NCBI RefSeq assembly: GCF_963924675.1
Contig: NC_089225.1
Coordinates: forward strand, 84,045,951-84,109,950
DNA: 64,000 bases
Direction of reading: 5' to 3'
From: Phocoena phocoena
Taxonomy: Eukaryota; Chordata; Mammalia; Artiodactyla; Phocoenidae
The translations under genes were made by a program, and so were the position numbers. Positions within the stretch are counted from its first letter, which is position 1; every line of letters starts with the position of its first letter. Of the stretch, positions 46,158 to 56,040 are shown in pieces. Under the pieces are notes generated by a model that searched no databases, was not told where the DNA came from, and worked only from the letters and a program-made list of their open reading frames with translations.

Positions 46158-46988
46158 CTTAATTTGTGCTTTTGTTCATTCTAAAAAAGAATTTACAACC
46201 AACAAAAAAACATGCAGTAAATCAGGATTTAACAAATAAGTGAGAAAAAGGGTAAGGCTGAAACAGAAAAAATAAGATGTAATTGAGCGTTGGTTAGTAC
46301 ACAAACTCATGGTATTAATTTGTCACATTTAAAAGTCTTAGGCTGTAAAAAGAGCTCTATGTTAAGAGCAAATATGAATTAAAAAACATGAGTTACCCAG
46401 TACTCAGGGTTGATAACATAAAATACAAACAACAAACAAGTAGTCCCTCTGAAGAATACTACTCCTTCTACTAAGATGGGGGAATGACAGGCCCTGTGTA
46501 ATGCCATAAACAACAGTCTCAAGAATACTCTTTAAAAAATGCAGCAACGCATTTTATTTAATTCTTTTTGATAATACCTGTCAGGGTAGACAAAGTAAAA
46601 CTAGTTCTATGAGGGTTAGAACATTGTGGTTGAATACAGTTGCTCTATTGAAGAAGGGTCAGAGTGCAGAGAGACCTAGCCAGATGCCAGACATTTTTTA
46701 GACGGCAGCTGGAAATGAGTAAAGAATACAGCAAAGCAGCAAGAACTTCAGCCTGGAAATAGTAGTAAGATGACTCTGAGCGGAATGATCTGTGCTTTGG
46801 AATCAGTCATTTGTTGCAGTTTCTTGGACTACGTGTTCTTAAGTTCCCCAAGCCTGGATTCGGCTGAGGACATCGAGTATATACTAGGACACACTGTATA
46901 TAGGGAAGTAGGATGTGAACTCTAGGCAGATAAGAATGGATTCTCGTGCGCCTTTTTTCCTTTCAGTATTGGAGTACCTTTTTAATGA
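46158..46988. other. Non-coding sequence, no gene seen
   Basis: This sequence, rich in A and T, lies between the full-length L1 and the next insertion. No repeat is recognised. Confidence 0.5.
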
Positions 46989-47036
46989 GGCATAGGGAAA
47001 TTTTTTTTTTTTTTTTCTCTGTGACTTTAAACTCTT

Positions 47037-47207
47037 TTTTTTTTAACATCTTTATTGGAGTATAATTGCTTTACAATGGTGTGTTAGTTTCTGCTTTACA
47101 ACAAAATGAATCAGTTATATATATACATATGTTCCCATATCTCTTCCCTCTTGCGTCTCCCTCCCTCTCACCCTCCTATCCCACCCCTCCAGGCGGTCAC
47201 GTGCTTT
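47037..47207 (-). mobile_element. Short 5'-truncated L1 3' end
   Basis: This is about 170 bp of L1 3'UTR in antisense, beginning in a T run. A perfect 16-bp duplication, gtgactttaaactctt, lies at 47021-47036 and 47208-47223. It sits inside the candidate transduced segment, so it either jumped into this locus later or was already in the source locus. Confidence 0.92.
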
Positions 47208-47744
47208 GTGACTTTAAACTCTTAACCCATCTTTTATATGTGTCTAGGTACGTTGAGTAGGCAGCATTATAGTATCAATCATCTCTTATTCCATTCCAAA
47301 TACATTTTGGAGACTATATTTTTAAGATGACATTGTTTTAAGATCACATTGTCATATTGCCTTAAAATTGTTCATCCTATTTATGAAAAAATAGTAACCC
47401 TGAAGTAACCATTTGAGAACGTTGAATATGTTTAAGAACTCTGTGTGGTTTTAAAACATTTGCTAAATACCTCTCCCAGAAGTTGTTTTTCTGTTGTTAA
47501 TGTTTATATTTACCACATACTTTATTCAACGAACTTAAATTTTTTCCAACTTGTATAAAAACATAATCTCTAGAGGTGTTTTTTTTTGTTTGTTTGTTTT
47601 TGCCATTTCCTGGTTATTTCGCTTTTTCTATTAGCCGGGAAAGCATTCTATATAGAAACAAATTCAATCTTAACTTACTTCCAAGTAACTGAAAAAAATT
47701 TTTTTAATTGTCCATTTTTATTCTGCTAGTACCCCACTAGAGGA

Positions 47745-48225
47745 AGGATTTTTTCCAGCTTTAGTGAGATTTAATTGACATATAACATTGTGTAAGTTTA
47801 CGGTGTACAACGTGATGATTTGATACAAGTATATATTGGGAAATGATGACCACCTCACATAGTTACTCTTTTTGTGGTAAGAACAGTTTAAGACTTACTG
47901 TCTTAAACAAGTGTCAAGTATATAATACAGTTTTGTTCACTATAGTCACGATGCTGTATCTTAGATTACCATAACATATTCACTTTATAATTGGAAGTTT
48001 GTACCCTTCGACCACATCTCTCCATTTTCCCCACCCCCAATCCCTGGTAACCTCCATTCTACTCTGTTTCTATGAGTTTAGCTTTTTTAGATTCCTGATA
48101 TCAGTGAAATTGTACAGTATTTGTCTTTCTGTGTCTGGCCTTCAAGGTACATGCATATTGCCAAAAAAGGCAGGATTTCCTTCTTTCTCATGGCTGAATA
48201 ATATTCCATTGTATATATTTTGGAA
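47745..48225 (-). mobile_element. Older L1 3' fragment
   Basis: The order 'agatttaattgacatataac', 'gtacaacgtgatgatttgat', 'catctctccattttccccac' and 'ggctgaataatattccattg' is an old L1 3' region in antisense. It has no coding capacity and appears to be part of the DNA carried by the larger insertion. Confidence 0.75.
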
Positions 48226-48524
48226 TATTGTCTTATTTTTCATAGAGGCCTTAGAGGTAGTCTTGATAAATGCCTATTTCTTTTTTTTTTTTTTTGAATT
48301 TTTTTTTTTTTTTTTAAACATCTTTATTGGGGTATAATTGCTTTACAATGGTGTGTTAGTTTCTGCTTTATAACAAAGTGAATCAGCTATACATATCCAT
48401 ATGTTCCCATATGTCTTCCCTCTTGCATCTCCCTCCCTCCCTCCCACTCTCCCCATCCCACCCTTCCAGGCTGTCACAAAGCACCGAGCTAATATCCGGC
48501 ATAGGGAAATTTTGATCTTACAGT

Positions 48525-48810
48525 CTTTAGGGCATTGGTGCTCTAAAGTTAGCATGCATTTGAATCACTTGGAAAGCTTGTTAAAACACAGATTGGTGGA
48601 CCCAACCTCCAGAGTGTCTGATTCTGTAGGTCTGGAGTGGGGCCTGAGAATTGCATTTCTAAAAAGTTTTTTTTTTTAATTAAGATATGATTGGCATACA
48701 ACATGATATTAGTTTCAGGTGTATAACATAATGATTTAATATTTGTATACATTGCGAATCTAACAAGTTCTTAAGTAATGCTGATGCTGCTGGTCAGAGC
48801 CCTCACTTTG
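48525..48810. mobile_element. MER5A hAT element split by an L1 fragment
   Basis: The left part contains 'tttgaatcacttggaaagct' and 'ctggagtggggcctgagaat'; the right part contains 'gctgatgctgctggtcagag' and 'tttgagaaccactgctct'. Removing 48669-48758 and one duplication copy restores a continuous element. Confidence 0.75.
48669..48758 (-). mobile_element. 90-bp L1 3' fragment nested in MER5A
   Basis: A T run is followed by 'gatatgattggcatacaaca' and 'gtttcaggtgtataacataa', the very end of an L1 3'UTR in antisense. The flanking 11-bp duplications tctaaaaagtt (48658-48668) and tctaacaagtt (48759-48769) differ at one base. The right copy keeps what I recall as the MER5A consensus base. Confidence 0.8.
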
Positions 48811-49132
48811 AGAACCACTGCTCTGCAGACAGGAAGTAAAATGAAACTGGATAAATATTTAAATAGTAATGCTAACAGTCTAAATTAGGGGAAAGGCTTA
48901 GATTATTTTTTTCAAAAATTTTAGTTATTTTTCATACACCCATGTCCTCATTAACAAGCTAGTGATGGAGAGTGGGTCCAAAGCTAAATCTGATAGGACT
49001 TCATTTGTTTTGTTGTGAAGAATCATTTGTTCCTAGCATACTTGATCATTTGCATGCTTATATTGTATTGGGTTGGCCAGAAAGTTTGTTTAGGTTTTTC
49101 CGTAAGGTGTTACAGAAAAACCGAATGACCTT

Positions 49133-49532
49133 TTTTCCCTTTTTATTTATTTTATTTTATTTTATTTTATTTTATTTTATTTTATTTTATTTTATTCTTT
49201 GGCTGCGTTGGGTCTTCGTTGCTGCATGCAGGCTTTCTCTAGTTGCTACTCTTTGTTGCAGTGTGTGGGCCTCTCATTGTGGTGGCTTCTCTTGTTGCAG
49301 AGCTCAGGCTTTAGGTATGCAGGCTTCAGTAGTTGTGGCATGCGGGCTTCAGTAGTTGTGGCACGCAGGCTTCAGTAGTTGTGGCTCATGGGCTCTAGAG
49401 CACAGGCTCAGCAGTTGTGGTGCACGGGCTTAGTTGCTCTGTGGCATGTGGGATCTTCCTGCACCAGGGCTTGTACCCGTGTCTCCTGCATTGGCAGGCG
49501 AATTCTTAACCACTGCGCCACCAGGGAAGCCT
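49133..49532 (-). mobile_element. CHR-1-like SINE nested in mariner MITE
   Basis: This is an antisense long-form SINE of about 400 bp. Its A tail has become a pentanucleotide repeat (49149-49196). The body contains three near-identical 'gcttcagtagttgtggc' units between 49324 and 49385, one or two more than the copy at 3.3 kb. A perfect 12-bp duplication, ccgaatgacctt, lies at 49121-49132 and 49533-49544, inside the MITE. Confidence 0.93.
49149..49196. repeat. (ATTTT)n microsatellite
   Basis: There are between nine and ten uninterrupted units of tattt/atttt, grown out of the SINE's A tail (tail-derived (AAAAT)n on the SINE strand). Its length and purity make it a likely length-variable locus. 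Confidence 0.9.
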
Positions 49533-49561
49533 CCGAATGACCTTGTATGGCCAACCCAATA

Positions 49562-51479
49562 ATTTTGTGTACTTGAGCCTACTGATGATATCAAATATAA
49601 ATTTGATATAACCTATGTCAAATTCACAATTAATTGGAATTCTAAGATTCCACAGGGAATTTTTTGTTTTCCCCAAAACTGATCTGTTAATTATCTGAAA
49701 TGCAAAAGTGCAAAGATTCTAGCTTCTGTCTTCAGAATGGTAATACCACCGTGGGCCATTTGAATGTAAAATGAGTAATTTCTCTATTAATTCAGCGTTT
49801 TAAAGACATGGTTTCTAAGGGTATTGAAATAGAGAGCTCATTTTAATGACTTTTTCTCCACAGTATCAATGGGCCTTTCAAGTTTTGGTCTAGGAGAATA
49901 ATTTTGGTATATAGTAGTAACACGTTTACTGTCTAGCCTTGAGCTCTGAGAAATGCTTTATGGATTTTTTAAGGCTATCTCACAATATTAGTAAACATTG
50001 GGATCCCACCGAATCAATTGTGTTGTAATGAGACCACAAAGTAGGCTTTATCTCTTTTTTATTCTAAAAATAGAGCCACTCTGGAGACCGCGTTATAAAC
50101 TAAAAAGAGCAAAGGGGTCTGACTTATGTTTTCCTTTGATTCTTGGTATGGTTAAAAGATCACCAAGAACACTTGTAAGAACTTTGTATAGTTACCTGTT
50201 AAAAACATGTGGGTTAACTGTGCTTGAGAAGGTTCTATTATAATACCCTCTACACAAATAGCTGATAGTTGATATAGTAACTTTCAGAACATAAATCTTA
50301 ATTTGTGTCCAGCTGATAATCTCATAGAGTACTGATGGCTCTGAGTTTTCCTTTTTAGACATTGTTTTAATGCCTAATAAGATAAAGTTCTACATGTGGA
50401 AAATATTAAAGTAATTAAAAACATTTGGCTTTTTTGCATATATTTTCTAAAATTAACTGTCTTGTTAACACTCATCTCTCTTGTCTCTAATTGGGTTGAA
50501 GTGTGTGAAAGAAAAAGAGCTTTGATACGGAGCTGTTTTTCAAACGATGGGTCCCCTGTGATACACATAAAGGAGATAATAGATGTAGCTTTGAAAAAGT
50601 TTCTGATGTCAACATTTTTACTTAGGTGGCACAAGATTTAAATAAGAAATTGCTACATGTTAATAACTACAGTTTCTCATGTATCATTGGAAATTAGAGT
50701 TAAAAGATGATGATCCAAGATCTGATTCTGGAGAAATACTTTATCTTATTTCTTTAAAATAGTCAAAGTATCATATAACTTGCTCGTCAAGAAGGGGGAC
50801 TGTAGTAATTTGCTTTTCTAAAGGCAGATTAAGACTATTAGTTCCTTATTTCAGGTGTTGTATAGCTGGATGGTTTTGACTGACTTTAAAATTGCTAAAA
50901 AGAATTAAGAAAACAAAATTGTGTATAATATCTGATTCAGATTGAAGTACTATAATTTGAGTAACTCTTCCTAAGGCTTTACCTTAAAAAATAAATTCTT
51001 ATAGACCATCCTTATTCTACAATTTCACCATAGGCAAACACCCAGTATATTGAGACAGCTCTTACCGTCTTTTGAAGGTTGAATTTTACATAAAAACAAG
51101 GTTATATTGTATGCCTGTGGAAAAATTAATATTCATTTCTTTCCTATCATCCTGTGAATTTTATTAAAACTGCTACCACCTGTCAGGGAGACGTAGAAGA
51201 GAATCACAATGAAGGGAATTGATATGGAAGTAACTTTCTGAAGGAAAATAGAAGCAGGTTTTTTGTTTGTTTGTTTGTTTGTATTGTGCTATGTACCATT
51301 AGGGTCTTGGCTAATCACTATGGCAAAAGTCTGAGAGGATTCACAGTCTGAAGGGTGGAAGGCAGGAGCATAACGAGGTTTGGTGGAGTCTGAAGCATAT
51401 ACAGTTCGGAGGATTTTCTTTAAGGAAAAACAAAACCCACAAAAGTGTTTTCCTTAGGAAATTTACAAAAAACTGAGAC
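49562..51479. other. 1.9 kb without recognised genes or repeats
   Basis: A (TTTG)n run of about five units lies at 51260-51282. Open frames of about 80 codons at 49998-50243 and 50374-50641 show no motif. Confidence 0.5.
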
Positions 51480-51905
51480 TAAGTGAAAGCGTCAGATTCC
51501 CTCCCAGGGCCCCGAAAGGGTCAGTGACAGAAGGGGCCCTTAAGTTTAAGTTTTACCAACTTCAAGGTAAGTACTGCCTTTGGGGCCAAAAGGAGGAATA
51601 GTTTTGCCTATGGGCAGGAGGTGACCTCCAAAATTCTTTCCAGAACTGGACATATGTTTCAAACTCCACAGCCAATTGAAGAGAAGTTTTACTTTTGCTG
51701 CAGAATTTCCATCTCACCTTCTTCAGTCCTGGTTTCCAAAGCATCTACCTGAAACGTGGAATCTTCAATGAAAATTACTGAGTAGGTATTTTTTAGTTGG
51801 TCAGTTAGGAGTTGACCAAAGTCAAGCACTTGGCCCATGTTGCTGAAAATTGAGAGAAATTGTGTTATGGATATGGTTGTCAATTTATTGAATTTTTCCA
51901 TGTTT
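51480..51905 (-). pseudogene. Unidentified coding-like segment, possible pseudogene
   Basis: A minus-strand frame opens at 51901 with MEKFNKLTTISITQFLSIFS and runs 70 codons, including VDALETRTEEGEMEILQQK at its end. A second minus-strand frame overlaps it and covers 51562-51744. The composition (charged residues, few low-complexity runs) looks more protein-like than most frames in the window, and an in-frame stop precedes the first ATG. I do not recognise a family. No splice sites, poly-A tail or duplication mark it as a processed copy, so this is a weak call and may be chance. Confidence 0.2.
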
Positions 51906-52325
51906 TAGTGTGGTAGTAAGTTAGCATACCAGCAAGCAAAGTACCTGAATGGCATTACTCCTAAGGAAATGTGATCATTGACTTATAGTTTACTGTTAAG
52001 TGTTTCAGAGGCTCAAAGGGAGAACCATCTGTTGGAACAGTATTTCTATATCGCATGTTATTACATAATACATATTGTCCCTCAGATCTCACCTGTCAAG
52101 GATTGTGTATCCCTCTTGTTGATCCCGATGTCTAGTGGCCTTACTAGATATCCGCTTAGTGACACAGACAAGTGTTGTGTTAAAAAATACAGGTTATAGA
52201 ACTTAAAATATTTGGTAAGCATAATCACCGTACACCAGGGTTACTTTCTCATATTCATCGTAAAATATTTAGAAAATATGCTAGTTTTATATATTCAGAA
52301 AGAAAGATTATCTTTAAAAGGGTGG
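51906..52325. other. Non-coding sequence, no gene seen
   Basis: No repeat or coding signal is recognised. Confidence 0.5.
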
Positions 52326-52329
52326 ATTT

Positions 52330-52560
52330 GGGAGCTAGCCCAATGGCTCTGAGTGAATCAGTTGCTAACTCTGTGCCACTGGTCAGTCTTTATGTGTTTG
52401 TGTCTCCATTTTCTCATCTCTAAATGGGGGTTTCCTAAGGTTCTTATAATGATTAAATGGTATAATAAATGTGGGGTGCTTGGTGAAGTGTCTGGAAGAT
52501 AGTAAGCACTTCTAAGTATTTACCTATTGCTGTAGCTGCTGTTTAGCCATTGATTCAACA
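52330..52560 (+). mobile_element. MIR
   Basis: The sense MIR order is present: 'ttgctaactctgtgccactg', 'ccattttctcatctctaaat', 'ttcttataatgattaaatgg', 'gtgtctggaagatagtaagc'. Confidence 0.7.
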
Positions 52561-52564
52561 TTAT

Positions 52565-53765
52565 GCAAGTACACATCTGATAAATTCCTGCTTTTAGTAA
52601 ATGAATAAAAATTGGTGTCTTTATAAGCCTGAATGTTTTCCCTTATCACAAAATGAGAACTGTGTAACACAGCCTATTTCCGCTTCTGCCTTAGATACCA
52701 GTAAGCTCAGAGCTGAATTCATTATTCCGACGGTGTAATTTGTTCAAGTCTGAGAACAGCCACTTTGCTTTCTTCAGTAGATCTCTATTCTCTTTGATCT
52801 TTTAATTTCTAATTTTATACCATCTTAATCAGTAAATCACTGGCAAGCCTTTTGGCCTGGGAATAATTTATATAAAACGGTCTGTCTCCCATTCTCCATT
52901 AACATCTTTATCATGTTCAGTTGCAAACAGTTCTCATTGGCGTGGTTTTAGTGGTAGCATGGATTCTTCCTAGACTTAGGAAAGTGGTCCATCCTGCACA
53001 CCATCTAGGACCTTACATAGTGCACCACATAGGCTACGTTTGTGTCACATTTTATGACACAGGTTTGAAGAGAAAAATATGCAAGTTATCATCTGCTTGC
53101 TAAATGCATAGGCATAGAAAATGACTTATTTTGGGGGTAACTTTTAGACAAAACCAGAAGTCCTGTTCAGTATTTTAGAGCAAAAAACTACATAGGAGAT
53201 AAAAAACACTGTTTGGTCAAAACTCTCAGGCCTTAACTTGCTTGTAGTTTATATTCAAGAGTAAATCAGTCACCATTAAATGAGATTTTAGGTCTTTCTA
53301 AAAGTGAGAAATTTCCACTGAAAGATGTAGCTTGTCATGTTTTTATTACCTATGATTTTGAAAGCTGGAAATACTGCATTTTCTGTCTCTTCAGCTTTTC
53401 TTCCACATTATAGCTAGGTACCCCCAAATGTGTTGAAAACTTTCAACTACTAAATGGTATTATGAATGACTCATTATTAAAGAACTTTGTCTGCTATCTG
53501 ACAGAAACGAGGCATTCTAGGTAGAAATAAAAATTTGAAGACTCACAAAGTTCTGTGAATTTACAGCTGAGACTACTGCATGTAGTTACCAGAAAATGTT
53601 TCCAACTCTGTTTTGGAAATTTTTAGCTTGCCTACATTTTAGGAAAATAATGTTGAGCATCTACAACTTACTTAGAATTATGAATGAATGAGTGGCATAG
53701 TTAAACAAAAAAATTCCAGATCTGATATTGATATTTGCATAGGAGACCCTATTCAAGTATCAACC
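52565..53765. other. Non-coding sequence, no gene seen
   Basis: No repeat or coding signal is recognised in this AT-rich stretch. Confidence 0.5.
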
Positions 53766-53769
53766 CCCA

Positions 53770-53875
53770 TGGCCTAGTTGCAGCCGTGTCATTCAATAGT
53801 TTGCTGATTTTGAGCAAGAAAGTTAATCTCTCTGTGCCTTGAGTCTTCACATCTATAAAACGAGGATTGGGTTAA
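53770..53875 (+). mobile_element. MIR core fragment
   Basis: 'gattttgagcaagaaagtta', 'atctctctgtgccttgagtc' and 'acatctataaaacgagg' are the MIR core in sense orientation. Only the central part survives. Confidence 0.65.
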
Positions 53876-54534
53876 ATGGATCTCTAACTCCCCATTCAGC
53901 TATAACAGACTTTGGTTCTGTTGTCACAAAGCAGAACATAACAAAATGCTTTATTGAAGCTCAGGTGGTACAGGATCATTCAGCATGGGTCCCTGGAATA
54001 TATCCAGTGGTCAGGGATGAAGTTCACAGTTATGTGTATTCTGAATTATACATTGAACACTTAAAGACAGTGACCAATGTTTATAATATGCTTGTGGCAT
54101 TTCTGTTCCATAATCTATGAGGGGTAATTGATGGTCCAGTCAGCTACTGTGTTTGCGCTAAAAGCAAGCCTCAGTCCACCCTTGGGACCATGCTGATACA
54201 GGCATCTGTAGAATTACTGTGGCTTTCTGCTTACCTGCTAGGATTCCTGCAGTGAGGATAGCCTCTGGGAAACAAAGCCACTGTGAGACAGTTTCATTTC
54301 CATTGAGAAAAATGAGTTGAGAATCTCAAAGTGGGGTCTGTGGCCTTCTGTGGTCCATTAGGGCCCAGCAAACACTCCACATGTATGTTTGGTAGCTGGG
54401 GAGGAAAAGAACAAAGAGACAACTTTGTTCACATACATCCCACAAATTTTAAAAATTAATAATTGACACAGTATAGCATATTGATTATGAATAATTGTAA
54501 GGGACAATAGAGCTCATAATGATTAAGAGAGGGA
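53876..54534. other. Non-coding sequence, no gene seen
   Basis: A 93-codon frame at 53839-54120 starts inside the MIR remnant and has no motif, so I do not call a gene. Confidence 0.5.
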
Positions 54535-54775
54535 ACTTGGAAGCTCGTCTTCCTAGGTTCAGATGTGAGCACTGCCTCTCAGTTGCTGTGTGATTTTGAG
54601 CAAGTTGCTTAACTTCTTTGTGCCTCAGTTTCCTCATGTATAGAGTAAGTATAGTAATGGTACCTACCCTATAAGGTTGTTGTGAGGACTATTGCATTAT
54701 TAAATGTAAGGCATTCAGAATAAGATCCGGCACACTGTAAATATTTTGTGTTATCATTATTATCATTACATCTCC
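54535..54775 (+). mobile_element. MIR, well preserved
   Basis: This is the clearest MIR in the window, in sense orientation: 'ggttcagatgtgagcactgc', 'tgtgattttgagcaagttgc', 'tgcctcagtttcctcatgta', 'ataaggttgttgtgaggact', 'cggcacactgtaaatatt'. Confidence 0.85.
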
Positions 54776-54829
54776 GCAAAATGTTGATAGTATCAGTTAA
54801 GAATAGATTTGGGGACAAATAGCTGAAAG

Positions 54830-55058
54830 TCCTGAGATAGAAATGACCTAAGCTGGCAGTTTATTTCTCTCCGATGTTTTTTGGGAAAAAAAAAAAAAAA
54901 GGTAGCTAATGCCCTGTGGTGTTAGGGACCCGACTCCTTTGTTTTGTTTTGACCAGTCTCAGTGGGTTGTTACTACCTCATGGTCCAAGATGGCTGCTCA
55001 AGCCATCTTGTTTGAATCCATGCCAGGTTAGAAGAAGGATAGAGGGTATGCCCCTTCC
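54830..55058. other. Unclassified old interspersed repeat, possible
   Basis: The phrases 'cagtttatttctctccgatg' and 'catggtccaagatggctgct' occur in an old mammalian repeat family that I cannot name. The part at 17791-17939 may be related. An A run at 54887-54900 interrupts it. Confidence 0.35.
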
Positions 55059-55140
55059 GTTTTTTTTTTTTTTTTTTGAATTATAGTCAATTTACAATGT
55101 TGTGTTAGTTTCAAGTGTATAGCAAAGTGATTCAGTTTTT

Positions 55141-55206
55141 TAATATATATAAATATTTTTCAGTTTTTTATATATATAAATATATATATATAAATATATA
55201 TATATA
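55141..55206. repeat. (TA)n-rich microsatellite inside L1
   Basis: Several runs of tatata with aaata interruptions occur inside the L1 3'UTR, next to the inserted SINE. It is self-complementary and could form hairpins. Confidence 0.8.
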
Positions 55207-55409
55207 TTTTTTTTTTTGCGGTACGCGGGCCTCTCACTGTTGTGGCCTCTCCCGTTGCGAAGTACAGGCTCCGGACGCGCAGGCTCAACGGCCATGGCTC
55301 ACGGGCCCAACCGCTCCGCGGCATGTGGGATCTTCCCGGACCGGGGCACGAACCCGTGTCCCCTGCATCGGCAGGCGGACTCTCAACCACTGCGCCACCA
55401 GGGAAGCCC
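55207..55409 (-). mobile_element. CHR-2-like SINE in the AT repeat
   Basis: This is an antisense copy close to the common form. The target was the TA-rich repeat: tataaatatat follows the head (55410-55420), and matching sequence precedes the tail, but the duplication cannot be measured in such a repetitive target. Confidence 0.92.
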
Positions 55410-56040
55410 TATAAATATATTTTTCAAATTGTTTTCCATTATAGGTTATTGCAAGATATTGAGTACAGTTCCCTGTGCTTTACAGTAGGTCCTTGTTATC
55501 TATTTTATATATAGTAGTGTGTATCTGTTAATCCCAAATTCCAAATTTCTCCCCCACCTCCTTGCCTCGCTATCCTCTTTGGTAACCATAAGCTTGTTTT
55601 CTATGTCTGTGAGTCTAGTTCTGTTTTGTAAATAAGTTCATTTGTATCATTTTTTAAGATTCCACATATAAGTGACATGTTATTTGTCATATGTTATTTG
55701 TCTTTCTCCGCCTGATTTACTTCACTTAATGTGAAAATCTCTAGGTTCCATCCATGTTGCAGCAAATGGCATTGTTTCATTCTTTTTTATGGCCGAGTAG
55801 TATTCCATTGTACCACATCTTTTATCTCTTCCTCTGTTGATGGACATTTAGGTTGTTTCCATGTCTTGGCTATTGTGAATATTGCTGCTATGAACATAGG
55901 GTGCATGTATCTATTTGAATTATAGTTTTCTCCAGATATATGTACGGGAGTGGGATTGCTGGATTGTATGGTAACACTATTTTTAGTTTTTTAAGGAACC
56001 TGCATACTGTTCTCCATAGTGACTGTATCAATTTACATTG

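Larger units (their letters stand above)
47005..48497 (-). mobile_element. L1 insertion with candidate 3' transduction
   Basis: On the minus strand the block reads: a truncated L1 3' end (48497 to about 48317), the L1's own A tail (about 48316-48281, interrupted by 'ttc'), about 1.26 kb of other DNA (48280 to 47017), and a second A tail (47016-47005). The whole is enclosed by the 16-bp duplication. The L1 part has no closer duplication of its own. The TATAAA-like hexamer (plus strand tttata at about 47231-47236) is a possible polyadenylation signal for the second tail. The carried DNA itself contains an old L1 piece (47745-48225) and a smaller L1 insertion (47037-47207). Confidence 0.75.
46989..48513. 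repeat. 16-bp direct repeats flanking a 1.5 kb block (target-site duplication)
   Basis: The 16-mer ggcatagggaaatttt occurs at 46989-47004 and at 48498-48513 with no mismatch. The left copy is followed by poly-T and the right copy follows the 5' end of an L1 fragment, which is the geometry of a single minus-strand L1-mediated insertion. On the insert's own strand the duplication starts with AAAA, as L1 endonuclease cleavage predicts. Confidence 0.85.
49068..49559. mobile_element. 80-bp mariner MITE interrupted by a SINE
   Basis: The terminal inverted repeats begin ttgggttggcc at 49068 and end ggccaacccaa at 49559, each bordered by the TA target dinucleotide (49066-49067 and 49560-49561) as Tc1/mariner elements require. 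Removing the SINE and one duplication copy leaves 65 + 15 = 80 bp, almost all inverted repeat, the size of the MADE1 type of mariner MITE. It encodes nothing and would depend on a transposase from a full mariner. The terminal sequence is that of the mariner group common in ruminants and whales. Confidence 0.9.
55062..56040 (-). mobile_element. 5'-truncated L1 (3'UTR and ORF2 end)
   Basis: A T run (about 55062-55077) is followed by antisense L1 3'UTR ('acaatgttgtgttagtttca', 'acagttccctgtgctttaca') and the ORF2 C-terminal coding zone ('tgatggacatttaggttgtt' to 'agtgactgtatcaatttaca'). It ends sharply at 56040. A SINE and an AT repeat interrupt it. Its divergence resembles that of the 3.6 kb L1. 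Confidence 0.85.

Noticed and set aside
49324..49385. A CRISPR-like array or minisatellite in the 'gcttcagtagttgtgg' repeats
   Set aside because: The units are part of the long-form SINE body, few in number and without spacers.
55141..55430. A separate inverted-repeat element in the TA-rich region
   Set aside because: The symmetry comes from a (TA)n microsatellite in an L1 3'UTR plus a SINE insertion. No transposon ends are present.
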